Shown one piece after another: positions 1 to 7,614 of a stretch of 13,994 nt of DNA. Position 1 is the first letter of the stretch. Each line of letters starts with the position of its first letter. Below the pieces are notes generated by a model. The model was not told where the DNA came from, did not search any database, and worked only from the letters and a program-made list of their open reading frames with translations. A program made the translations under genes and the position numbers. Source of the DNA: Amoebophrya sp. AT5.2 (Eukaryota > Sar > Dinophyceae > Syndiniales > Amoebophryaceae); NCBI GenBank assembly GCA_005223375.1, contig RXOD01005447.1, positions 1-13,994 on the forward strand. The letters are read 5' to 3'.

Positions 1-77
1 TCTCCGCGCGCAACTCTGCGTTTTCCCGCTGCAGTTCCCAAAAGAATCACTTAAGTACCACTTTACTCACTTACCAG

Positions 78-1257
78 CTGGTCCCACCATAGAGATGGAG
101 TCGATCGAGAAGTCCGAAAAGTCCGCAAAACAGCAGCTGAACGAAATCACGTCCGAGCGCGATCACTCTAAGTACGAGCGCGAGGAATTGCAGGCTCAGC
201 TCTCGCGGCTCCAGGCCGACGTGGTCACGCAAAAGGCGGAGACGGAGTCGATGAAACTGGAGCGGAAGAACCTGAAGGCGGAGGTGTTGGAAGCGAAGGA
301 ACAGGTGCAGAACGAGAAGGTGAAGGGCATGGGGAGCATCGCGAGGAAGCTGGAGGCAGAGAAGGGCAGCGTCGGTAGCCTTCTGCAAATCGCAAGCCGG
401 GAACTCCTGGCGGACGACGAGGTCGTAGACGCCAGCTGCAAAATGGTGCTCACGGTCCTAAAGGACCTAGCGGAGAGCCACGTCCGCGTGAGCCGCGAAC
501 ACGAAATGGCGCAGCAGACCGCAGAAAAAATGGGCACGGGAGCGGAAGAAACGGACGCGCTGCTCAGGGAAAGAGAAGCGGCAGTCACGAAGCTGGAGGT
601 ATATTTGTTTTAGCCTAGTATGGACTCAGATACTCATACTAGCGTTTGGATTTCTTTGCCTTTGCGATTATAGAAGTAGATGTGCTTTTTTTGTTTCGGT
701 TCCATTTCGCGGTCCAGGAAAGGCGTCTCTGATAGCCCACCGCAAATTCCTATCACCAGGTCGAGCTCGCCAACGAGCGCGAGCGCGTGGCCGACCTGCA
801 CGAGAAGCTGAAGGACGGCGACCGGCCCCTGAAGAGGAAAGTTTCGCAGCTCGACAAGAACCTCGAGCAGCTGACGGTGATGTACCACAAGCTGGTGTCG
901 CAGAACAGCGGCCTCAAGGTCGAGTGCCAGGTGAACGAGAAGAGGGTGATCCGCAAGGACCAGCGGATCGCCACGCTGGAGACGAGCCTCCGCGACGCGA
1001 AGACGAAGTACGAAAAATTGCTGACGCAGTGCGCGAACCTCACCGCCGCGATGGACATGATGGGCCGGAAGGACATCCGGCCGGCGTCAATGTCGCTAAG
1101 CAACGCGAAGGGGCGGCTGATGAGGCCCCTGCAGGGCGGGGTGCGAAGCGGAGGTAGCGGGCGCGCGACCGGAATGAACGTCGCGCCGGAGCAGGGGGCT
1201 GCGGGGGCGACGGAAGAAGCTTCCGGGAGGAGCGCGACAAGCGACGAGAACACATGA
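78..1257 (+). CDS. Kinesin-1-like heavy chain, C-terminal stalk and tail (5' partial)
   Basis: Two exons, about 78-598 and 760-1257, joined in phase 0 and ending at TGA 1255-1257. The reading frame stays open to the window's left edge, so the true upstream exon limit is unresolved; an acceptor ending at 77 (cttaccag) is the best candidate, and ATG 95 could be an internal Met. The first exon is charged heptad-like coiled coil. The second contains a block beginning LDKNLEQLT, then LVSQNSGLK, then a segment with RI..LE..L.DAK.KYEK; this spacing matches the conserved distal coiled coil of fungal-type conventional kinesin heavy chains. The tail is Gly/Arg-rich and carries GRLMRPLQGG at 1111-1140, which resembles the IAK autoinhibitory motif. 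Kinesin-1 walks toward microtubule plus ends, and this part mediates dimerisation, cargo binding and autoinhibition. The motor domain is not in the window, so the family call rests on the stalk alone. Confidence 0.72.
599..759 (+). other. Intron of the kinesin-1-like gene (161 nt, GT-AG)
   Basis: The coding frame ends at GAG 596-598 and resumes at GTC 760. The donor is GAG|GTATAT and the acceptor ATCACCAG|GTC. AGGT occurs at both junctions. The intron contains stop codons and a perfect 8-bp inverted repeat, CTAGTATG (615-622) and CATACTAG (635-642), around a 12-nt loop. Confidence 0.85.
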
Positions 1258-2177
1258 AGACGACCCGCGAAGACCGTGTCTGTGTGTGATTTCTTTTCAA
1301 CCTATGGTTGTGATGTGGAAGGGATTTTCTCTCTCATTTTTTGTACCCATTCTACCCTGGTTCATCCGGTGCCCATGCCGGACTGGGCCCGTGAAGGACA
1401 CCGCTCTTCAAGCGAGTGTTTTGATCCCTTTATTCCCTTTTTCTGACAAGCAGAACGTCACCCAATGGGACGTCCTATTTTGCGTCAGACCAACACGTTT
1501 TTCAAATTTGCGCAGCGCCAGCGCGGTTGGCATATGCCCTCGCGTACTCAACTTAATATCCACACCGGTAGTTATGAAGCAGTTCCCATCTTCTCGCATG
1601 AGAACGTGCATTGCCTGTTCCCAACCAAGAGGTGGAGGTCTGTGAAAAAAAAGACACGTAGGGACCTGAACGACATGAGAGACAAAAGAGGGCAGTTTTT
1701 TGGATACTTTTTCTTAATCGATCCTAAAGGTAGAGTTTGCTTTTTGTTCAAGTACCAGGACAGTGTTTTCCTTACAGAAAACCTGTTTCCGCCGAGAGGC
1801 GCTGGGGCTCGATTCCTAGCGAGCAGCTCTCCGCCGGTTCCAGTGCGTCAGGAGTAGAATACAGCCGTAGAAGAAGAGTCCTTGCAATCCATATCCAAAG
1901 GATGCCGAACAGCGAATCACGCGCGGAAAAAATCGGAAGGAGAAATCGAGAATAAAGGCGATTGCGCCCGGGCCTGCGGGGCGAGAAGAGCAAAGCCGGC
2001 GCGACCGGCGGTCCTGTCCACGTGCGACGCAGAGACGGAGAAAAGAGCACGAGTCTACGCTAGGAGATAAGTAAGTCCTTACACACACACGCGGCAAGTA
2101 CTTTAGTAAAAAGGACCACGCCGACGTTTGTAAGCCAGGGACCACAACAGGGGGGAACCTCGCTGATAGCCGCGACA
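1258..2177 (+). other. Spacer between the two kinesin genes; 3' UTR and probable kinesin-3 leader
   Basis: No frame here looks like a conserved protein. The first part is T-rich and fits a 3' UTR. From about 1860 it becomes purine-rich and GC-richer and probably holds the leader of the next gene, with a short ATG reading frame at 1902-1955. A consensus-like donor GTAAGT (2071-2076) sits inside the inverted repeat GTAAG-tc-CTTAC (2071-2082). With the acceptor ccacaacag ending near 2151 it could form a 5' UTR intron of about 80 nt. That is possible but unproven. Confidence 0.5.
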
Positions 2178-5147
2178 ATGCGTGCTGCTGGCGGCAGCAA
2201 GCAGAAGGACGCTGGCAATGCGGCCTCGCAGACTTCGACCGTGACCGTTTCCGTGCGCGCGCGGCCCTTTCTTCCTCGCGATGAAGGACAAAAAGCTGTG
2301 ATCCGCATCTTGAAGGCCAAGGAGGAGGAGGAAAACCCGACGATCGTGCTCGACGTGCTCTCACCTCAGCTAATCGGGGAGCCCCGGTTAGAGCAGAAGT
2401 TCTTCGCGTTCGACCACTGCTTCGACGGCAAGTCCACGCAAACCGAGGTGCACGACACCGTCGGGAAGAAGATCGTCGAAAACGCGGTGAACGGGTACAA
2501 CGCCTGCGTTTTCGCGTACGGCCAGACGGGCAGTGGCAAGTCCTTCTCCATCATCGGGCCGGAGAACGACGAGGGCTTGATTCCGCGCGTGAGCAGGGCG
2601 CTGCCGTGGGAGTCGGGGGGGTCTTCGTCATCGTCTTCGTCGGCCTCCGCGTCGAGCAGCAAGGAGGCCGCCGGTGGGGCGGGAGGGAACGCGACGAATG
2701 CGAATGCGAACAACGGCACCAACGTGGGGCCGAACCTGGGGGGTGGCGGCGCGGCGAGCAGTGGGTCTTCCTCCGACCAGGACTTCCGCGTGACGGTGTC
2801 CTTCCTCGAGATCTACAACGAGACGCTGCGCGATTTGCTGAACCCAGCGCCGCGGAAGAAGCCGCTGTACGTGCACCAGCACCCCAAGCTCGGCGTGTAC
2901 GTGCCTTGGCTGACTGAGGCGCCGGTGACGTCGCACAACGAGGCGATGTCGCGGTTGGACTTCGGCGCGAAGATCCGCGCCACGGCGCAAACGTGCATGA
3001 ACTCCCAGTCGTCGCGGTCCCACTCGCTCTTCATCGTGCGCATCACGCGGACGGTGGACAAGCTGATCTATTCGTCGAGCATCAACCTGATCGACCTGGC
3101 CGGCTCCGAGCGGGTGAAAAAAGCGGGGCACCACCGGGGCGGCAGAATGCTGGAGTCCAGCGCGATCAACAGTTCGCTGTCGGTGCTGGGGCTGGTGATC
3201 AGCAAACTGGCGGGGGAAGCGATCAAAAAGGGCCAGCACGTACCGTTCCGACAGTCGAAACTGACCTACTTGCTCCAGGACGCCTTGTCCGGAAACAGCA
3301 AAACCTGGATGATCGCAAACATCAGCCCGGCACAAAGCGAAACAGAAGAAACGCTGAGCACGCTCAGGTCCGTCTATTGTTTGAGTTGAAAGAGCAGAAA
3401 GTTTGCTTGTATCACTGCTCGAGATCTTCTACTTCTCGTTCAGGCTCTGTGAATGATTTCGGTTGCGGGCGGTGTTCCAAACGCATCATTCCTTCGAAGG
3501 TTTGCGCAGAGTGTGAAGAAGGTGCGGCTTACTGCGTCCGTGAACCAGCAAGACGAGGGGGAGGCGGATCTGATGCTGCAGACATTCCGTACTGAGATCG
3601 AGGAGCTGCGCACGGAGCTCCACAGCAACCACAACCCGTCTTCCCCGAAAGCGGGGCGGCTGCGAAGAGAGGTGGAGGCCATGGAAAGCCTCAACGCCAT
3701 GGTCAGCTCCAAGTACGACCGCAAAAACTGGGACGACGCAAGGCGCAGAGAAAAAGAACAAGAACTCATGCGACAAGAGGTTTGATTCGATAAAATGCCT
3801 TTCGCCAAACAAAATGTTGGAGGATGGACTTTGGTTGCTTGAATCGTACTTTTACTTTACTTATTCTCGGGGGCAGAACTGTCTTGAACAGGGGAGGATG
3901 GTCCTTCAAAACGTCAGGTGCTCGCCAACCTCCGCGTGGGGCGCATACAGGGCCTGGCAAGTGATGATCCGTACATCTTGAACATATCTGACGACGTCGC
4001 TCTCACCGGGCGGCTGCTTTACCTCCTCGACCAACCGTTGATGCACGTGGGCAGCGCCCCCCACAATCAAATCCGCCTTTTAGGCCTCGGGATCGGCACC
4101 GTCATGTGTACTTGCATTTGGGATTTTATCTCATCCAATTCATTCTGGTCACCTGGAACATTCCTTGTCTTAGAGGGCTGACGTCTTGTACTGACCACAA
4201 GAACCACTCGAGCGGTATATACCGGCTGTTTCTCTACCACATGCACATTACACAGGCACGATCAAGCGCGAGGAGGGTGTTACGAAACAGGACATGAAGC
4301 TCCAGCTGCAGAAGAAGGAGCGGGGTGGGAGGCTTGTGATCAACGGAAAGGAGATCACCGACGGTGCCGTTTTGGATCTAAAGCACGGGGACCGGATACT
4401 TGTCGGCCGCGCGTTTGCCTTCCGCTTGATAATGCCTGGAATGCCAAGCAACGCGGATAATGAGGCAGAAGCTGCCAACGCACCTGCTGAACAGACGGAG
4501 TCCGAGGAGAAAGTAGAAGAAATGAAGAAACTTCAGGACGATGTGGACGAAAGTATCGATAGCTAGTGCTCGTGCTAGAAGAGCTAGACCGATTCATAAA
4601 GAAGGACGTCGAGGAGATTGTATCCCACACACCGAGGACCGTTCTATCCTCACTTACACCCCCAACAGGTAACGAGTTGATTCGCGAGCTTCTTGGCGAG
4701 TCCGGACCCTCACTTTCCGTCGGGCTGTTGAGCACGCCGAATGAGGGTGCCTCCTCCGCCACCCGAGTTGTGCAGCAGCGCGACGAGACCGGCACGTTAG
4801 TCGCGGTCTGGCTCCAGTCCGCGTTCTACTGTCGGCTGGACATAATGCGCGATCTGTACCAACAGCACTTGGAAAACGTGCGCGCCGCCGACGGCACCGG
4901 TTCCAACGCCGACAGCATGATGACGAGCAAAGCCGGGAGTGAGGACCGCGAGGCGTGGGCGGAGGGTGCGGGCGGGGGCAAGGAATCGGATAGCGAGGGA
5001 GCAATGGGCGGCGAAAGAGGCGGGGGGCCTCCGGGGGCGCTGCAGGGGGGTGGCAGCATCGTGGGTAGCTGCGTGGTTGGGGCAGGTGCGGCTGACACGT
5101 TGCAGGCGACACAGGTGTGGGAACCGGGGTCGACGAACCTAATGTGA
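2178..5147 (+). CDS. Kinesin-3-like motor protein with FHA-like domain
   Basis: Proposed exons are 2178-3367, 3500-3779, 3918-4095, 4256-4552 and 4579-5147, about 837 aa. The start ATG 2178 lies directly before the motor fold (STVTVSVRARPF). The motor has P-loop GQTGSGKS (about residues 115-122), switch I NSQSSRSH (275-282) and switch II DLAGSE (306-311), then VPFRQSKLTYLLQDALSG, ANISPA and ETLSTLRFA across the first intron. A coiled-coil neck follows, then a segment (DPYILNISDD, LTGRLLYLL, VGS, TIKREE, INGKEI, RILVGRAFAFRL) that matches the FHA domain of KIF1-type kinesins in order and spacing. Kinesin-3 proteins carry vesicles or flagellar cargo along microtubules. A Ser/Gly/Asn insert of about 60 residues interrupts the motor. 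The FHA lacks its usual phosphate-binding Arg. No PH domain is seen. The C-terminus is Gly/Ala-rich, and the gene may continue into 5415-5536. Confidence 0.88.
3368..3499 (+). other. Kinesin-3 intron 1 (132 nt, GT-AG)
   Basis: Removing it restores the universally conserved kinesin segment LSTLRFA: exon 1 ends ...CTCAG and exon 2 starts GTTTGCGCAG. AGGT is present at both junctions. The intron contains the 7-bp inverted repeat GAATGAT/ATCATTC in its 3' half. Confidence 0.93.
3780..3917 (+). other. Kinesin-3 intron 2 (138 nt, GT-AG)
   Basis: The frame runs to CAA GAG (3779) and resumes with GTG CTC GCC at 3918, phase 0, leading straight into the FHA region. The junctions are GAG|GTTTGA and GTCAG|GTG, again with AGGT repeated at both sides. 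The interior contains nested short inverted repeats (GATTC/GAATC, CCAAA/TTTGG) and a TACTTTTACTTTACTTA run. Confidence 0.9.
4096..4255 (+). other. Kinesin-3 intron 3 (160 nt, GC-AG, introner-like)
   Basis: The FHA coding frame crosses it only if exon 3 ends at G4095 and exon 4 starts at 4256, giving ...LGIG|TIKREE. The edges share the 5-nt direct repeat GGCAC (4095-4099 and 4255-4259), so the cut can slide, but GC-AG is the most canonical choice. Just inside the ends is an imperfect terminal inverted repeat: TGTGTA (4105-4110) plus TGCAT (4113-4117) face ATGCA (4241-4245) plus TACACA (4249-4254). A donor of GCACCG is far from the GT consensus. Confidence 0.82.
4213..4224. repeat. 12-bp perfect palindrome inside kinesin-3 intron 3
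   Basis: CGGTATATACCG is self-complementary over 12 bases. It lies between the terminal inverted repeats of the intron, about 30 nt from the acceptor. It could form a small cruciform or hairpin, or it may be chance. Confidence 0.6.
4553..4578 (+). other. Candidate 26-nt micro-intron, or a frameshift, in the kinesin-3 gene
   Basis: The FHA frame meets TAG at 4564-4566, while a clearly coding frame continues from 4563 in a different phase. Removing GTATCG...GCTAG (4553-4578, GT-AG) joins them as DVDE-K-ELDRFIKKDVEE, a smooth charged helix. Alternatives are a one-base sequencing or assembly indel, or two separate genes; the second is unlikely because the downstream frame has no early ATG. The acceptor is followed by A, unlike the AG|G of the other introns. 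The surrounding sequence carries three GCTAG copies. Confidence 0.45.
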
Positions 5148-5964
5148 GAGCGCGGTGTAAAAAACACGCGAAAAGTCAGGAAATTCGAATTGGGCGGCCG
5201 ATGAGTGGCAGTAAGAATGTGGAGGAAATCAAATGATAAATCACTCGCTGGTGGTGGTGCTGGGCTAAGGATACGCGGTGACAGCAAGTGCAAGTCCGAG
5301 TCATCACAATAGGAAATTGAGGATTGAATGGTGGTGGAATGATGTTGCAGCGCAGCTTTCTCTTATGTAGAAAAAACAGACTTAAAATTTTTTATTGTTC
5401 TCGCGCTTCCGCAGGCCGGCTCGCGACGTGCACCTGCGATGACACAAAGCCCCACGGCAGAATTCGTTCCAGAAAACTCGTGGGCGCCTCGGAGGGCGTC
5501 GCGTGGCGAGCACTTTTTCTTGACGCGTGTTGCGAGGTGAGAAAACCATTCAAGATCTGATCAAGCACCTACTTGCCTGGTGGTTCTGCTGGCGACACAT
5601 CTGTAAGCATCCTTGGATCACGATCACGAACACTGCACATCGTGCTTTGTTGCTGCGTCCCGTGAATTTTACACCGTCCCGTGAAACTTACATTGTTGCA
5701 CTAGATCTCCGCTGCCTACCAATCCGCTTTACCGCACAACAGCGACATTTTTTACGTACACACGACGTGCATCGGTTACCAGTCTTCAGTGGCCAAATTA
5801 ATTTGCGTGATTTCGGATGCTGGAGATTCGCCCCAGAACGTCGAAGGGGAGCTCACTTTTTGTGAAAGCATTCAAATTAAGCTTGAAATTGTAGGACGCG
5901 GACACAGAGTTGGCATTCTGCAAACTACGCGGATTGAGACTCGAGAAACGCATTTGACAACAAG
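5148..5964 (+). other. Spacer between the kinesin-3 gene and the next gene
   Basis: Mostly noncoding and AT-rich. It contains one exon-like island (5415-5536, listed separately). A second weak candidate lies after an acceptor cttcag ending at 5790, where a frame runs to TGA 5863-5865 and would be in phase with that island. The last 100 bases before ATG 5965 are probably the leader of the next gene, since an in-frame TGA lies upstream of that ATG. Confidence 0.5.
5415..5536 (+). other. Candidate exon (possible extra 3' exon of the kinesin-3 gene)
   Basis: A strong pyrimidine-rich acceptor (ttattgttctcgcgcttccgcag|G) opens it and a strong donor (GCGAG|GTGAGAAA) closes it. One frame is open throughout with coding-like codon use, and contains MTQSPTAEFVPENSWAPRR from ATG 5439. 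If the kinesin donor ACACAG|GTGTGG (exon ending at 5114) is used, a 300-nt intron joins the two in phase 0 and bypasses the stop at 5145-5147. CAGG occurs at both of those junctions. It could instead be the first exon of a small separate transcript. Confidence 0.4.
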
Positions 5965-7614
5965 ATGGCGCAAGCGCAGCCAAAGACCTCGACCTACGCG
6001 GAATGGGTCGAGCAGCGGATGCAGCGCTTCGTCGACAAGTACGACACAGATCCCGCTTCGTTAGCGAAGACCGCCCTGCAGTCGGGGGCAAAAAACACCC
6101 GCGAGTTGCTGCGCCAGTCGCAGCATCAGGCACGTTTTCGGCTACCAATGGAGAAGGAGCTGAGCGACCACATGGCGTGTAAGGATGCGGCGTTGCAAGG
6201 CCACCTCACCGCTAAGGACATGAAAAGCAGCGTCCCCGCTGGGCGAGTCGCTTGCTGGATGCCGCAAGTGATCCTCCCAGTCGCTCGCCGAGCTTCGTCG
6301 AAGATGGAGGACGGTTCAGGCAGAGTCAAACAAGTAGCAACGGTCGCCTCCCCGCTGGAGTTCTTCGCGGCGACGGATGTGCCGAAGATTGAGAACGAAC
6401 AGGGCTACCGCGACGCCGTGCAGCAGAAAGCTCCCCCGTGTGCGGAGTGGGAAAAGCTTAAAGAAAGTATGGTCCAGGACGTCCTCATCACAACGTGGCT
6501 CGCGAGTACCAGAAAGCTGGAACAAAGAACGCTGCCAGAAGAAATTTTCAAGAAGATCGGGTCGTACCTAGATCCAATAGGCGACGTCTTGCTTTCGGCG
6601 ACGTATTTGGCCGATGTGACGACCAAGGCGCGCCTGAGCGACGCACATGCTGTGCGTGGGGAGCTACTGGACAAGTCGATCACAGTGCTGGCAGAAGCTT
6701 CATCCAAGCAGGGTATTCTCCTTTGTCTATGTTGGTGATGGCGACGCTTCTTCGTTGGTGACGGCGATGGACACGCGTGAGCTATAGACTTGGTTTCTTG
6801 GTTGCTTCCTTTGTTTCAGATTTAGGCACTTTAGACCCTAGCAATAGCGTAGCCACTCGCGGTGAAGTAAACTAACAGCCGAACACTGACTCAGGTCTTC
6901 CACATCTAGCAGGGACTCTCTCCGTGGTTCCCACTGTCAGTGGCGGCCTGGAAGCTTGCAGCATCAAGATGCAGTTCCACTTTCCATCGGCTCGGAGCAG
7001 CCTCACGGTCGAGAATCATGCGGCTTGGGGAACACGCCACGACGATAAGCTGTTCACTGGGCTCACGTGGGACCGAGTGGGCGCCTACGAAATGCAGAAG
7101 AAAAGGAATTTGCCCGCGCGAGATGTCCTCTCTTGGCGGGTGGCGAGGTACTACGTCCAGTCGTTTTTCATGACGAGCCACGTGCTGCGAACGTACTACG
7201 TCGGTTTCCACGGATTGGGGTTCGAAGTCGGAGAGACGCGCTCCAACGTCATCGAGAAATACGTCATGACAGACTTCAAAGTGTTGTGGGAGGACTAAAG
7301 GTGTAGTTTAGGTACATTTATGCTGTTGCTTTTGTGATTCGGCAGGCTGTAGCAGTACATTTCGACACGCTAGGGTCAAGCGTACAGATATTGCTCGAGC
7401 TCGACTCACCAACTCTCCCAAAACAGGCACTCGTCTTCATCTGGATTTCGAGTAGACGCTGCAGCGGCGCAGGGAGGAGGAGAACGCTGCGCAGCAGATT
7501 GGCGGAACGACTGGGCGGATTAGTGCAGGGCAGAAGATTGAAGGCATCTACCCCCGTCGTCGAGATGAAACCGGTCCCAACAAACTGCAGAGGAGCTGGA
7601 GGCTCTACAACTAA
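5965..7614 (+). CDS. Unrecognised protein with an F-box-like motif
   Basis: Exons 5965-6712, 6895-7292 and 7477-7614 give about 427 aa. If the last intron is not removed, the frame stops at TAA 7296-7298 and gives 383 aa. ATG 5965 has a good context (AACAAGATGG) and an in-frame stop upstream. I do not recognise the family. Residues about 190-204 read LPEEIFKKIGSYLDP, which resembles the start of an F-box (LPxEhhxxIhsYLD), the Skp1-binding motif of SCF ubiquitin ligases. This is a short match and could be coincidence. The rest is soluble, with aromatic-rich stretches in exon 2 (RVARYYVQSFFMTSHVLRTYY) and no clear signal peptide or membrane segment. The proposed last exon is basic and ends RSWRLYN. 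Confidence 0.68.
6713..6894 (+). other. Intron 1 of the F-box-like gene (182 nt, GT-AG)
   Basis: The frame ...SSKQ|G is interrupted by GTATTC (6713) and resumes after CTGACTCAG (6894) with GT CTT CCA, phase 1. The 5' reading frame would otherwise stop at TGA 6736-6738. A candidate branch-point-like CTAAC lies 25 nt before the acceptor. Confidence 0.82.
6731..6769 (+). repeat. Imperfect direct repeat inside the intron
   Basis: Two 16-nt copies, GTTGGTGATGGCGACG (6731-6746) and GTTGGTGACGGCGATG (6754-6769), match at 14 of 16 positions with a 23-nt period. It probably arose by local slippage. Confidence 0.6.
7293..7476 (+). other. Candidate non-canonical intron 2 of the F-box-like gene (184 nt, GA-AG)
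   Basis: The 7-nt direct repeat GGGAGGA occurs at 7288-7294, in codons TGG GAG GA, and at 7472-7478 in the same codon phase. Removing one repeat plus the intervening sequence fuses ...FKVLWE to EENAAQQIGG and continues to TAA 7612-7614. The boundary can slide within the repeat; GA-AG followed by G fits dinoflagellate junction habits, and GG-AG is also possible. The alternative is that the gene simply stops at 7298. Confidence 0.55.

Noticed and set aside
1286..1857. Overlapping plus-strand frames in the spacer after the first gene
   Set aside because: Phe, Cys and Ser-rich composition, no domain, and AT-rich sequence like the other spacers and UTRs.
2628..3335. 235-codon minus-strand frame opposite the kinesin motor
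   Set aside because: It lies fully antisense to conserved motor motifs and has Arg/His/Val-rich composition typical of a shadow frame.
4214..4223. TATATA as a promoter TATA box
   Set aside because: It lies within an intron and is explained by a palindrome; no gene starts downstream at a suitable distance.
6846..6856. GCGTAGCCA resembling the start of the dinoflagellate spliced leader
   Set aside because: Only a few bases match, it lies inside an intron, and the rest of the leader sequence is absent.
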